A DNA stretch of 64,000 nt from Pseudomonas poae (GTDB taxonomy: Bacteria > Pseudomonadota > Gammaproteobacteria > Pseudomonadales > Pseudomonadaceae), in assembly GCA_028869255.1 (NCBI GenBank), contig CP110972.1:5060001-5124000 (forward strand), given 5' to 3'. Below are positions 45,518-55,317 of this stretch, piece by piece. Under the pieces are notes generated by a model that was given only the letters and a program-made list of their open reading frames with translations, had not been told where the DNA came from and did no database searches. Numbering within the stretch: the first letter of the stretch is position 1; each line of letters begins with the position of its first letter. Position numbers and translations under genes: made by a program.

Positions 45518-47848
45518 TTAGTCGACGATGCTGAATTCGAGGCGGGCGGTTTGGCCGGCTTCGTCGAGGACGCTGAGTTGGTAGCGGCCCAGGTGCTCGA
45601 AGCTGGCGTTGATGAATTCCTGGTTGGCGCTGTCGCCCAAGGGCGCGCCGTTGAGGAACCACCAACGCCGGCCGCTGCCGCCCAGGGCGGAGAGTTTCAA
45701 ATGCAGGGCTTGTTGGCTGGCGGCCGGCAAGCGCAGTTGGTCGCCTTCGCGCACGCCAACGATCGACAGTAGCGACGACGCCGCGAGCGCCGGTGGTGGG
45801 CAATCGGGGTCAGCGGCCGGTATGCGCGCTTCACGGCGCTCCACCCTTGGCAACCAGGGCTCCAGGGGCGCGGGCCACAGGGCGATGCTCCTGGGCTCGG
45901 CGCCAGGGCAGTGGGCGTCAACCCGCAGGCCCTTGGCGTTGACCCAGATGTTTTCCATCAAGCCCACGCTCAACGGTTGATCCAGCGCCTGCAAGGTCGG
46001 CGGCGTGGTGTGGTCCAGCGTCCAGGCAAAGCGCTGGCGCCGGCAATTGGGGTCGGAGCGGCTGATGGGCTGGCCCAGCGGCCAGCAGATGGCCGCCACA
46101 CCGACATTGGCCGGCACCGGCTTGACGGGAGCGCTGATGCCGCGCTGGCTGTCACGGTTGGTCAGTACATCGTGCACCTGCAACATCAAGGGCGCCGCCG
46201 AGGCCAGGCCGAACTGCCCCGGCACCGGCGTGCCGTCCGGCCGACCGATCCACACGCCGATCAGGTAACGCGGCCCCACGCCGATCGCCCAGGCATCGCG
46301 AAACCCATAGCTGGTGCCGGTTTTCCAGGCCAGCACCGGGCGCTGTACCAACTCGGCACGCGGGTCGCGATCGGGGCGTGCCTGGCCACTGAGGATGCGT
46401 CGCACAATCCAGGCGGACCCTGGCGACAGTAATGGCCGTTCCTTAAGCGTATCGTCCGGCTGTAATCGAATAGTGGCCGACCTGCCGTCCCGAGCGAAGG
46501 CGCTGTAACCGCTGACCAGATCCTCCAGGCGACTACCAGCGCCGCCCAGGATCAGCGCCAGGTTGGGTTCGGCCAACGCCGGCAAACTCAACGGCACGCC
46601 GCCGATGCGCATCTGCGCGGCGAAGCGCTTGGGCCCGTAGGCTTCCAGCAACTGCACCGCCGGCAAGTTCAGCGAACTCGACAGCGCCGTACTCGCCGAC
46701 ACCGCGCCGGTAAAGCCCATGGAGAAGTTGCCCGGCCGGTAATCGCCATAACGCCGGGGCACGTCCTGCAGCAGCGATTCGGAATGAATCAAGCCGTCGT
46801 CCAACGCCATGCCGTACAGGAAGGGTTTCAAGGTGGAGCCCGGCGAACGCAGCGCACTGACCATGTCCACGTGGCCAAAGCGCTTGGCGTCATTGATATC
46901 CACCGACCCCAGGTAAGCGCGCACCGCCATGCTCTCCTCTTCCACCACCAGGATAGCGGCGGAGGTGTGTTCCGGCAGGCGTGCGCGCCAGCCCAGCAGC
47001 AGGTCTTCGAGACGGCGTTGCAGGGTGGCATCCAGGGTGGTGCGGATCAGCGGCGGGCTGTCCGGGCGGTTCAGACGGCGGGCCAGCAAGGGTGCAAGGC
47101 TGGGCTCCAGCCGTGGGGCGAGCAGCAGCGGTTCTTCGAGGGCTTCATCGACGGCGGCTTGCGGCCACACCTGGAACTCGGCGAGGCGGCGCAGCACCTT
47201 GTCGCGTGCGTCCTGGGCACGTTGCGGGTGGCGATCCGGCCGCAAGCGGCTGGGCGCCTGCGGCAATACGGCGAGCAAGGCGGCTTCAGCGTGGGTCAGT
47301 TGTGCCGGCGACTTGCCCAAATACGCCCAACTGGCGGCCGCCACGCCCTGCAAAGTGCCGCCGAACGGGGCGCGGTTCAGGTACAGGTTGAGGATCTGCT
47401 CCTTGGACAGGTGCCACTCCAACTGCGCCGTGCGCCACAATTGGCGCAGCTTGCCATGGAACGTCCGCGAATGCGGGTCGAGCAAACGTGCCACCTGCAT
47501 CGACAAAGTGCTGCCGCCGGACACCACCCGTGCGCCCGTAAGGTTCTGCCACGTCGCCCGCGCCAGCGCCAGCGGGTTCACCCCGGGGTGCTGATAAAAC
47601 CAGCGGTCTTCGTAGGTGAGCAGTGCATCGAGGTAATACGGCGACACTTCGCTGGTTTGCACCGGATAACGCCAGACACCGTTGGCATCGGCAAACCGCC
47701 ACAACGGCGTGCCATCCTCGGCCAGCACCACCCGCGCCAAGTCGTCCTTGGGCAGGGGCAAGGGCCAGAGGCGATCGGCCAGCCACAGCAGGGCAATCAC
47801 CAGCAACAGGCTCGCCAGGGTCCAGCGGGCAACTAAACGTAAACTCAA
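45518..47848 (-). CDS. pbpC: Penicillin-binding protein 1C
   Basis: Bifunctional peptidoglycan synthase of 776 residues, anchored by one N-terminal helix. The glycosyltransferase 51 domain has YEDRWFYQHPGVNPLALARA and GGSTLSMQVARLL. The transpeptidase domain has the active Ser338 in SPGSTLKPF (Lys341), SSLN, and the KTGTS box (LAWKTGTSYGF). A C-terminal PBP1C domain follows. The TTG at 47848 is the likely start (AGAGG upstream). PBP1C genes usually pair with an alpha-2-macroglobulin gene, found here 0.5 kb away on the same strand. Confidence 0.95.
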   Translation of the reverse strand: MSLRLVARWTLASLLLVIALLWLADRLWPLPLPKDDLARVVLAEDGTPLWRFADANGVWRYPVQTSEVSPYYLDALLTYEDRWFYQHPGVNPLALARATWQNLTGARVVSGGSTLSMQVARLLDPHSRTFHGKLRQLWRTAQLEWHLSKEQILNLYLNRAPFGGTLQGVAAASWAYLGKSPAQLTHAEAALLAVLPQAPSRLRPDRHPQRAQDARDKVLRRLAEFQVWPQAAVDEALEEPLLLAPRLEPSLAPLLARRLNRPDSPPLIRTTLDATLQRRLEDLLLGWRARLPEHTSAAILVVEEESMAVRAYLGSVDINDAKRFGHVDMVSALRSPGSTLKPFLYGMALDDGLIHSESLLQDVPRRYGDYRPGNFSMGFTGAVSASTALSSSLNLPAVQLLEAYGPKRFAAQMRIGGVPLSLPALAEPNLALILGGAGSRLEDLVSGYSAFARDGRSATIRLQPDDTLKERPLLSPGSAWIVRRILSGQARPDRDPRAELVQRPVLAWKTGTSYGFRDAWAIGVGPRYLIGVWIGRPDGTPVPGQFGLASAAPLMLQVHDVLTNRDSQRGISAPVKPVPANVGVAAICWPLGQPISRSDPNCRRQRFAWTLDHTTPPTLQALDQPLSVGLMENIWVNAKGLRVDAHCPGAEPRSIALWPAPLEPWLPRVERREARIPAADPDCPPPALAASSLLSIVGVREGDQLRLPAASQQALHLKLSALGGSGRRWWFLNGAPLGDSANQEFINASFEHLGRYQLSVLDEAGQTARLEFSIVD

Positions 47849-47947
47849 GCGGCGAAACCTCTATGCTTCAAGGGAACTCGCCTTGTTGATAAACGACCAA
47901 AGGCTCAGTGCTGGCAATTTCGTCCACTTATTCATCGAGACACACCT

Positions 47948-48238
47948 ATGCAAGCAGACTTTTTCGGGTGGCTGGGTCACGCACTCGGCCTGATCATCCA
48001 CTACATCGTCGAGTTCTTCAGCGGGCTGTTCAATCTGCTGTCCAACGCCGGCGGCGACTTTGTCGACGGCATGTCCAGGGCGCTGGGCATGGACACTTCG
48101 ATCATCAGCATCCTCACCCTGATCGTCGGCTTGCTCTTCCTGTACTCGGCCGTGCGCGCCTTCATGCGGGCGTCGATCATCATCGGCGTTATCTGGCTGA
48201 TGCTCGGCCTGTGGCTCCTGAGCTGGGTTGTCCACTAA
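47948..48238 (+). CDS. Small membrane protein between pbpC and alpha-2-macroglobulin
   Basis: A 96-residue protein of unknown function. An amphipathic/hydrophobic N-terminal segment (LGHALGLIIHYIVEFFSGLF) is followed by a polar middle and two C-terminal membrane helices (IISILTLIVGLLFLYSAVRA; IIIGVIWLMLGLWLLSW). No cysteines or catalytic motifs. It is on the strand opposite both envelope genes, divergent from pbpC (99 bp) and convergent with the alpha-2-macroglobulin gene across a REPIN. Conserved-looking but not recognised. Confidence 0.72.
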   Translation: MQADFFGWLGHALGLIIHYIVEFFSGLFNLLSNAGGDFVDGMSRALGMDTSIISILTLIVGLLFLYSAVRAFMRASIIIGVIWLMLGLWLLSWVVH

Positions 48239-48260
48239 CCCACAAGCACCGCAAATCCCT

Positions 48261-48345
48261 GTGGGAGGGGCTTGCTCCCGAAAGCGCTGGATCAGTCAGC
48301 CCATCTGATACTGATACACCGCCTTCGGGAGCAAGCCCCTCCCAC
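48261..48345. repeat. REPIN, variant REP class
   Basis: The arms GTGGGAGGGGCTTGCTCCCG (48261-48280) and its inverted copy at 48326-48345 define a REP variant with GGGG and CCCG in place of the common core. It lies between convergent genes. Confidence 0.88.
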
Positions 48346-48357
48346 ATTTACCTCCAT

Positions 48358-51300
48358 TCAACGGCCCTTGATCACCAGGTCCGCCGGAGTCTCGCCCACC
48401 GCCTGCCAGTTCGGCCGATACATCGACTCCACCTGCGGCGGCGGTACGCGGTAGGTCCCCGGTGTCACCGCCCGCGCCAGATACAGCAGGTGCGTGGTGC
48501 CATCGCCCTGCAGATTCATCGCTGCCACGTACCGGTCATCCCGGAACTCCTGATGCTTGAGCGATGCGTTCTGCATCGACTCGCGCCACTCCTTGACTTG
48601 GCTGCTGGCGTTTTCCAGGCTGGCGGCACTTTGCGCCAGGTTCTGGTTTTCCAGCTCCAGGCCCGCCGGCAGCAAATCCACCACCAGGGCGTCAGGTACA
48701 CGCTGCTTGGCGCTGACCGCCAGATGCACCAGCACCAGGTCGCCGCTGTTGAGGTTACGCAGGTTCAACGGCTGACCGTTCATGCCCAGGTACTCGCGGC
48801 GGATACTCAGGTTATCGCCCCCCGCAGCCGGCGGCACTTGTGGGTAACCCGAAATCGTCAGTTGCTGGTAAACCGGCGTGTCCCCCTGATTGCTCAAGGC
48901 CAGGTCGCTGGACAGCAACTTGCCCTCCAGCTCCAGGCTCGACTGTTGATTATTCAACTCATGCACGCCGCCGCTGCCGGTGAGCGACACTTGCCAGTTC
49001 GCCTCAGGCTGCGCGAACCCCAGGCGCCCGGCGAGGAACAGCGAATTACGCTCCTGGGTCGACAAGTACGGGCTGGCCGCCAACTGATCCGACAGCGTGA
49101 ACAACCGCTCCTCACGCTTGCCCTTGGCCAAGTCGTTTTCTTCGAGCAGCGCCAGGATCATCGCCTGGTCACGCAGCGGGCTGCCGTAGTCGGCCAGCCA
49201 CTCATTGGCCTTGCGCTGCGCTGCCAAGCCGGCGAGCAAGGCTTGATCGGCACGCGGCTGGTCACCCATCTTCTGCAGCGCGATGGCCAACTGCACCAGC
49301 GGCAAGCCTGAGCGCGCATCGCTGCGTCGTTCGAAAATACTGCGCAACGCGCCCAACGGCGCCTGCTGACTGCGCGCCAGTACCATGCCGGCGTAGGCCT
49401 GCACGGCAAAGCGGGTGTGGTCGGCGTTGTCGCTGTAGTCGACTTCGATCAGGTTGCGCTCCTGCACATACCGCAACAGGCGCTCGCTGGCTTTCTTCAA
49501 GGCTTCAGGCGGCACGGCAAACCCCTGGTCGCGGGCCCGCAGCAGGAAGTCGGTGACATACGCCGTCAGCCAGTATTCCTCTTCGCCATCGGCGCCCCAC
49601 AAACCAAAGCTGCCGTTGTAGCGCTGCATGCCCAGCAGGCGCTCGATGCCCAGCTCGATCTTGCGTTTACGCTCGGCATCCGGCTCGCCCTTGATGCTCA
49701 GGCGCTTGAGCAAGGCATCGTCGGCATAGAGTGATGGGTACAGGCCGCTGGCGGTTTGCTCCAGGCAGCCGTAGGGGTAGGCCTTGAGCGCGCTGATCTG
49801 CGCGCCGAGGTTCAGCGGTGGCCGGCTCGACAGGCTGAGCAACGCCTGACGCCCCGAGGCATCGAACTGCTCCAGGGTGCCGGCAGGCAGGCTCCACGGC
49901 TCGTTTTTCAGTACTGCGCGGTAATGCTTGAGCAACGCCGGATACGCCGGGCGCACGCCCAGGGTCCATTCACGGCTGAACGGCGGCAGGTTTTCACCCG
50001 GCAGGTCCAGGCCATTCACGGTGACCTTGACTTGGCCCTGGCCCAAACCGCCCCAGGCTTTTACCGGGATACGCAGCGTGGTGCGCTGGCCTTGCTTAAG
50101 CTCAACGGTTTGTAGGCCGCCGTTGACCAACTCCAGTTGCCCTTCGGCACTCAGTTGCACATCAAGTTTCTGCGCCTTGCCCGACAGGTTGGACAGGTCC
50201 AGCGCCAGCGTGGTCTGGTCACCACCGGCGAGGAAACGCGGCGCCGACAGCTCGGCAATCAGCGGCGCGGCGATCACCGTCTTGCCCTCGGCCATGCCGT
50301 AGCGATCATCGCTCCAGGCCTGGGCCATCAGGCGCAACTCACCGTTGAAGTCGGGGATATTGACGCTGACTTCGCCCTCGCCCTGCTCGTTCAAGGTCAC
50401 CGACGCGCTCTGCAAGGCCACGATAGTCACGCTGGTGTCCGGGCGCTTGCCGCCCTTGGCCAGCGCCGCGTCACCGCCGAAGGCCAGGCTGGCCAGACGG
50501 CCCTGCCCGGCTTCGATCAACTGGCCGTAGATATCGAACTGGTCCACGCCGTAGGCCTTGCGACCGAACAGGCTGGAGTACGGGTCTGGCGTGGGGTATT
50601 CGGTGATATTAAGGATGCCCACGTCCACCGCCGCCACCAGCACATGCACCTGTTTGGGCACGCTGCCATCGGCATTTTTGGCGGTGACCTTCACCGTCAA
50701 CGGTTGTTTGGGGCGCATTTTTTCCGGCGCGGTGAGGGTTAGGCTCAGTTTGCGCTGGGTACGATCCAATGGCAGATGCAGCAGGCCCACCGCACGTTTG
50801 GGGGTGATATTGGCTTTGCGCTCGCCGGGGCGGATCACCAAGGCGCTCACGTACAGGTCATGGCGCGACCATTTCGGGTCCAGCTTCACGGCGAAGCTTT
50901 TGCCCTCGGCCGGCACATCGATTTCCTGCCACCATAACGGCCCTTCGGCGGATTCCACCAGCAGATAGCCCTTGCCGGCAGCGGGTGGCGTAACGGTGAC
51001 AGTGGCGGTATCGCCGTCGCCATACGCCGGTTTATCCAGCGCAAGCTTGATCTGGTCCGGCCGCACGGCGCCACCTTCGGTGTTGTCCTGGGCCTGGTAG
51101 CCGGCCCAGAAGCGCAGGCTGCTGACCAGACCGGTCTGCGGGTCTTCGACCTCAACGCGGTACGGGCCCCACTCCACCTGGAAGCTGACTTTGGCCGTGT
51201 CGCCGGCTTTGATGTTCAGGCTCTGTTCGTCAAGGTTGAGGAATTTCTCGTTGAAGTGGTAACTCCAGCCATCACTCTCCGAATAGTTCCAGTAGTAGTC

Positions 51301-53253
51301 GCGGCGCTCGCGCACCAGGCGCACCTTGAGGTTTTGCGCCGCAAGCTTTTGCCCCTCCTGGTTGGCCACCAGCACTTCGAATTCCGCCGGGCCATCGCCA
51401 TTGGTTTCCTTGCCGTCAAACAGCCCGCGCAGGCCCGGCAGTTGCTCGGCCGGCCAGATCGGCTGCACCAGGCGCCGGGTGATCGGCCGCCCGCCCGACT
51501 CTTGCAGGCTGGCTTGCACGATCAGTTGCAGCGGCGACTTGGCGTCGGCCCATTTGCTTTCCAGAGTCAGTTCTTCCTGGCCCTTGGCGTCGAGTACGCT
51601 TTCGTCCAGCTCGAAATCCTGGCTCAGCTCTTCTTCGGTGACGGAGCCGAACTGATAGCCCGGCAGCGACTTGACCGCTTCGCGCAGCGGGCGCACATAC
51701 ACCTGGCCGCTGACCCGATTGCCGGACGCCGGCGCACCGTAGAGGTAGCGGCCGTTGACGTGGATGGTCGGGTTATCCGCCGGGCTCAAGGCCGTGTCGC
51801 TGCCCTTGAGTTCCAGCGCCAGGCGCTCGGGCAGGAAGTCTTCGACGAGGAATTCATACAGCTGCGGTTTTCCATCGCCCAGGTCGAACACCAATTGCCA
51901 GCGCCCGGTCGGCGCCTCGCCAGCCAGCTGCAGCGCGTATTGATAGAGGCCGGACGCGTCGGCATCCCACACGAATTTGCGGCTGACCTGCTCGTCCGGG
52001 CGGCGCACTTCGACGCTCACCGGTTGCGGCTTGACCGCATTGCCGTCCTTGTCCCGTAGCAGCGCATTCAGCAGCACGGTTTCGCCGGGGCGATACAGGT
52101 CACGCGGGCCAAAGACGAAGAACTGCAACGGGTGGGAGGGTTGGCCGCCGATGTCGAACTCGGCCAGATCCAGGGCTGCGCTGTCGAGGCGCAACATACT
52201 GGTCTGTTCACCCTGCTTGGCCAGCAGCACCTGGGCCTTTTTCGGCAATGGCAATTCGGCGTGGCCGCCTTTCTCGGTCTTGCCCTGGCCGAGCACACGG
52301 CCGTTGGCATCGAGCACTTCCAGGTCGACGCCGTCCAGGGCCTTGCCGCCCTCCAGCGCCTGGGTAAATACATCCAGGCGATTGGCGTAGCGGTGCACCG
52401 ACAAACCGATATCACTGAGGGTGAACAGCGTGGCCGGCTGCGAATAATCGTAGGAGCCCGAGGTGCGCATCACCGCCAGGTACACGCCCGGTTGCTGCAG
52501 CGGCTTGAGGCCGGCGATCGGCAGCAACAGGGTTTCGCGGGTGTTTCGCGCCGGGTTCAGGTCGAAACGGCCACCGTAGACCAGGTCGGCCATGGGCAGC
52601 AACTCGCGGGATTCGTAGCTTTGCAGGCTGGTATTGCGCCCCCACTGCGCGAGGAACGCCGGCAGGGATTCAGGCTTGATGCGGAAGAATTCAACGTCGA
52701 CTTTGTCGACGTTCAGCGCGATCACCGGCAGGCCCTCGGCCAGGCGCGTCGGCAGCAAGGTGCCGCGGCTGGCGAAGCCGACGGTGGCTTGCAGGTCACG
52801 GGTTTCCAGGCGGGCGCTGTACTCGGCGGCGAGCGCGTTGTCGTTGACCGCTTTCACACCGGCATCCACTGTCAGCACCAGCTTGCGCTGCGGCTCCAGG
52901 TGGCGCAGGCGCAACTCCATCAGGTTATCGGAAAGCTCCCAGGCGCCATCGACCTTGCCCGACTTGCTGTCCACCAGATGGAGTTTGTCGGCGAACTTCT
53001 GATCCGGGTCCAGTGGAATGGAAAAACTCACGGACAAGGTACTGGCCCCGTCCAGTTGCACCTCGGACACGTCCACCACGTTCAACTCACGCCCGGCGTA
53101 ACGCTGCTTGAGCGCCGCCACGTCCACTGCCGCCTTGGCCGGTTTCGGCGCTGTGGCCACGGTTGGCGCGGGCGGGACAGCCGGTTTGTCGGAAGAATCG
53201 CAGGCACTCAGCAGGGCCAGCGCACAGGCAAGGAACATTCCTTTGTTAAGCAT
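48358..53253 (-). CDS. Alpha-2-macroglobulin family lipoprotein (YfhM type)
   Basis: Periplasmic lipoprotein of 1631 residues that traps proteases reaching the periplasm. Lipobox LSAC (Cys18), followed by Asp at +2 (suggesting inner-membrane retention), then an Ala/Pro linker, repeated MG domains, and the thioester motif CLEQ at 1163-1166 (YPYGCLEQTASG). The bait-region, thioester (LYADDALLKRL..) and receptor-like C-terminal domains follow. Length and CLEQ fit the YfhM class, which partners PBP1C in repair after envelope damage. pbpC is on the same strand downstream, but separated by a small gene on the other strand. Confidence 0.94.
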   Translation of the reverse strand: MLNKGMFLACALALLSACDSSDKPAVPPAPTVATAPKPAKAAVDVAALKQRYAGRELNVVDVSEVQLDGASTLSVSFSIPLDPDQKFADKLHLVDSKSGKVDGAWELSDNLMELRLRHLEPQRKLVLTVDAGVKAVNDNALAAEYSARLETRDLQATVGFASRGTLLPTRLAEGLPVIALNVDKVDVEFFRIKPESLPAFLAQWGRNTSLQSYESRELLPMADLVYGGRFDLNPARNTRETLLLPIAGLKPLQQPGVYLAVMRTSGSYDYSQPATLFTLSDIGLSVHRYANRLDVFTQALEGGKALDGVDLEVLDANGRVLGQGKTEKGGHAELPLPKKAQVLLAKQGEQTSMLRLDSAALDLAEFDIGGQPSHPLQFFVFGPRDLYRPGETVLLNALLRDKDGNAVKPQPVSVEVRRPDEQVSRKFVWDADASGLYQYALQLAGEAPTGRWQLVFDLGDGKPQLYEFLVEDFLPERLALELKGSDTALSPADNPTIHVNGRYLYGAPASGNRVSGQVYVRPLREAVKSLPGYQFGSVTEEELSQDFELDESVLDAKGQEELTLESKWADAKSPLQLIVQASLQESGGRPITRRLVQPIWPAEQLPGLRGLFDGKETNGDGPAEFEVLVANQEGQKLAAQNLKVRLVRERRDYYWNYSESDGWSYHFNEKFLNLDEQSLNIKAGDTAKVSFQVEWGPYRVEVEDPQTGLVSSLRFWAGYQAQDNTEGGAVRPDQIKLALDKPAYGDGDTATVTVTPPAAGKGYLLVESAEGPLWWQEIDVPAEGKSFAVKLDPKWSRHDLYVSALVIRPGERKANITPKRAVGLLHLPLDRTQRKLSLTLTAPEKMRPKQPLTVKVTAKNADGSVPKQVHVLVAAVDVGILNITEYPTPDPYSSLFGRKAYGVDQFDIYGQLIEAGQGRLASLAFGGDAALAKGGKRPDTSVTIVALQSASVTLNEQGEGEVSVNIPDFNGELRLMAQAWSDDRYGMAEGKTVIAAPLIAELSAPRFLAGGDQTTLALDLSNLSGKAQKLDVQLSAEGQLELVNGGLQTVELKQGQRTTLRIPVKAWGGLGQGQVKVTVNGLDLPGENLPPFSREWTLGVRPAYPALLKHYRAVLKNEPWSLPAGTLEQFDASGRQALLSLSSRPPLNLGAQISALKAYPYGCLEQTASGLYPSLYADDALLKRLSIKGEPDAERKRKIELGIERLLGMQRYNGSFGLWGADGEEEYWLTAYVTDFLLRARDQGFAVPPEALKKASERLLRYVQERNLIEVDYSDNADHTRFAVQAYAGMVLARSQQAPLGALRSIFERRSDARSGLPLVQLAIALQKMGDQPRADQALLAGLAAQRKANEWLADYGSPLRDQAMILALLEENDLAKGKREERLFTLSDQLAASPYLSTQERNSLFLAGRLGFAQPEANWQVSLTGSGGVHELNNQQSSLELEGKLLSSDLALSNQGDTPVYQQLTISGYPQVPPAAGGDNLSIRREYLGMNGQPLNLRNLNSGDLVLVHLAVSAKQRVPDALVVDLLPAGLELENQNLAQSAASLENASSQVKEWRESMQNASLKHQEFRDDRYVAAMNLQGDGTTHLLYLARAVTPGTYRVPPPQVESMYRPNWQAVGETPADLVIKGR

Positions 53254-53404
53254 GGGGCACTCGTAGTGAGAGGGGTCCGAGGGATGAACTATATATCAGC
53301 CCGCGGAGGGCCGATGTGGTGCTGGTCACATTGACCGACGGAGGGTGGTTTGGTTCTGAGGGCGCTCAAGCTCAAGACAAATCCCACAAACAACAGAGAT
53401 CCAT

Positions 53405-53495
53405 ATGTGGGAGCGGGCTTGCTCGCGAATGCGGTGGGTCAGTCAATCTATGCATCACTGATACACCACATTCGCGAGCAAGCCCGCTCCCACAT
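53405..53495. repeat. REPIN (27-bp perfect inverted repeat)
   Basis: The arms 53405-53431 and 53469-53495 are exact inverted group-I REPs. It lies in the 299-bp gap between the divergent alpha-2-macroglobulin and MATE genes; the rest of this gap holds no gene and no clear promoter. Confidence 0.92.
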
Positions 53496-53552
53496 TGGTT
53501 CTGCTGCGTGGCGGATGGATAGGTACAATGCCACTCCCTTGTAGGAGCCTCC

Positions 53553-54902
53553 ATGACCACCCTGCTCACCGACTGGCGCCATCGCCCCACTCACCGCCGC
53601 GTCTGGGCGCTGGCCGCGCCGATGATTCTGTCGAACATCTCGGTGCCGCTGGTGGCGCTGGTCGACAGCATGGTCATCGGCCACCTGCCCCACGCTCACC
53701 AACTGGGTGCGGTAGCCGTCGGTGCCAGCCTCTATACCTTCCTGGCCTGGGCCATGGGCTTCCTGCGCATGGGTTCCACCGGCTTTGCCGCCCAGGCCGC
53801 CGGGCGCGGGGACGGTGCCGCACTGCGGCAAATTCTGCTACAAGGTTTGTTGCTGGCATTGGGGCTGGCCATGCTGCTGGGCACCGTGGGCATTCCCCTG
53901 AGCCACCTGGCGCTGGAGTGGATGCAGCCCTCCCCCGAGCTGAATCAACTGACCCGCGAATTTTTCCACACCCGCCTGTTCGGCCTGCCCGCCGCCCTGG
54001 CCAGCTATGCGCTGGTCGGCTGGTTCCTCGGCACGCAAAACGCCCGCGCACCGCTGGCGATCTTGCTGACCACCAATCTGGTCAACATTGGGTTGAACCT
54101 GTGGTTCGTACTCGGCCTGGACTGGGGCGTGGTCGGCTCCGCACGCGCCTCGGTCATCGCCGAATGGACCGGCGCCCTGCTTGGCCTGGCCCTCACGCAA
54201 AAAGCCCTGCGCGCCTACCCCGGGCATATCGCCTGGGCCGCGCTGAAGCGGTGGCAAAGCTGGCGCCCATTGCTGGCGGTGAACCGCGACATTTTTATCC
54301 GCAGCCTCGCGCTGCAATCGGTGTTTTTCCTGATCACCGTGCAAGGCGCAAGGTTGGGCGATGCGACCGTGGCGGCCAATGCGCTGCTGCTCAATGGGCT
54401 GTTGCTGACCGCCCATGCGCTGGACGGCCTGGCCCATGCGGTCGAAGCCCTGTGCGGCCACGCCATCGGCGCCCATGATCGCCAGTCCCTGCGCCGCTCT
54501 TTGGTGGTCGCCGGCGGCTGGTCGCTGATCGCCAGTGTCGGTTTCGCGCTGCTGTTCAGCGTCGCCGGCCACCTGTTTATCGCCATGCAAACCGACATCC
54601 CCAACGTGCGCGCAACCGCCGACCTCTACCTGCCCTATCTGGCAGTGCTGCCATTGATTGCAGTGTGGAGCTACCTGTTGGACGGCCTGTTTATCGGCGC
54701 CACACGTGCGCGGGAAATGCGCAACGGGATGCTGCTGACGGTGTTGCTGACCGTGCCGTTCGCCTGGGCACTGCAGGGGCTCGGTAACCACGGGTTGTGG
54801 ATAACCTTTCTGCTGTTCATGGCCCTGCGCAGCCTGACACTCTGGATGATTGCCTGGCAGTTGAATAAACAGGACCGCTGGCTCGGCGGTTCCACGCGCT
54901 GA
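53553..54902 (+). CDS. MATE-family efflux transporter (DinF-like)
   Basis: Twelve-helix cation-coupled multidrug exporter of 449 residues. Typical parts are RRVWALAAPMILSNISVPLV at the N-terminus, DSMVIGHLP, AMGFLRMGSTGFAAQAAG, and in the second half LALQSVFFLITVQGARLGD and LDGLAHAVEALCGHAIG. The DinF subgroup is suggested by the FLRMGSTG motif. Substrates cannot be inferred. TAGGAG precedes the ATG. It stands alone. Confidence 0.9.
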   Translation: MTTLLTDWRHRPTHRRVWALAAPMILSNISVPLVALVDSMVIGHLPHAHQLGAVAVGASLYTFLAWAMGFLRMGSTGFAAQAAGRGDGAALRQILLQGLLLALGLAMLLGTVGIPLSHLALEWMQPSPELNQLTREFFHTRLFGLPAALASYALVGWFLGTQNARAPLAILLTTNLVNIGLNLWFVLGLDWGVVGSARASVIAEWTGALLGLALTQKALRAYPGHIAWAALKRWQSWRPLLAVNRDIFIRSLALQSVFFLITVQGARLGDATVAANALLLNGLLLTAHALDGLAHAVEALCGHAIGAHDRQSLRRSLVVAGGWSLIASVGFALLFSVAGHLFIAMQTDIPNVRATADLYLPYLAVLPLIAVWSYLLDGLFIGATRAREMRNGMLLTVLLTVPFAWALQGLGNHGLWITFLLFMALRSLTLWMIAWQLNKQDRWLGGSTR

Positions 54903-55317
54903 AGTCTCGGCAGTGAGGAACGGTCTAGCTAAATCACAACTTCTGGTGGAGTCTTTCAAAGGACGACAACCACAGAGGACCTGCCTGGCGCACCTTCCTG
55001 CTTAGCGCCAGATAAGAACAGGAAACTTCGTGAGTACTTTAATTCCCCGCATCCCTCTGGCCGTATCCCTCGCGCCTGGAACACCGACCCCGTCAATGCC
55101 ATCACCTAAATTGGGGCGGCTGACAGAAACGTTGTTCAGCTGGTTCAGTAGCGCTCGGCCTGACCATCGCCGATGGTGAACCGTTTGATTACGATAACAA
55201 CCCACTCACCCGGCCAACGACCACCAACTCGTCACCGTTCACCGAGAACGCCCTGCGCCGGGAAATGGGCGTTCCCTTACGTGATCGGTACTTGCGGGAT
55301 GAGGTGCCACACACGGT
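54903..55317 (+). other. Stretch without an intact gene; possible decayed coding remnant
   Basis: No well-supported gene. A 49-codon frame from a GTG at 55030 to 55179 has AGGAAA upstream but an unremarkable proline/serine-rich sequence. In another frame, about 65 codons without a start run to a TGA at 55321 and end in coding-like LRREMGVPLRDRYLRDEVPH (and TVY). This tail looks like the C-terminus of a lost gene, but I do not recognise the family. No terminator was seen. Confidence 0.45.

Noticed and set aside
52132..53334. 400-codon open frame opposite alpha-2-macroglobulin
   Set aside because: Shadow of the large gene; the same holds for the similar frames at 32002-33339, 39476-40690 and 47908-49311.
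55002..55205. 67-codon minus-strand frame in the remnant region
   Set aside because: No ribosome site and no protein-like features; too short to support.
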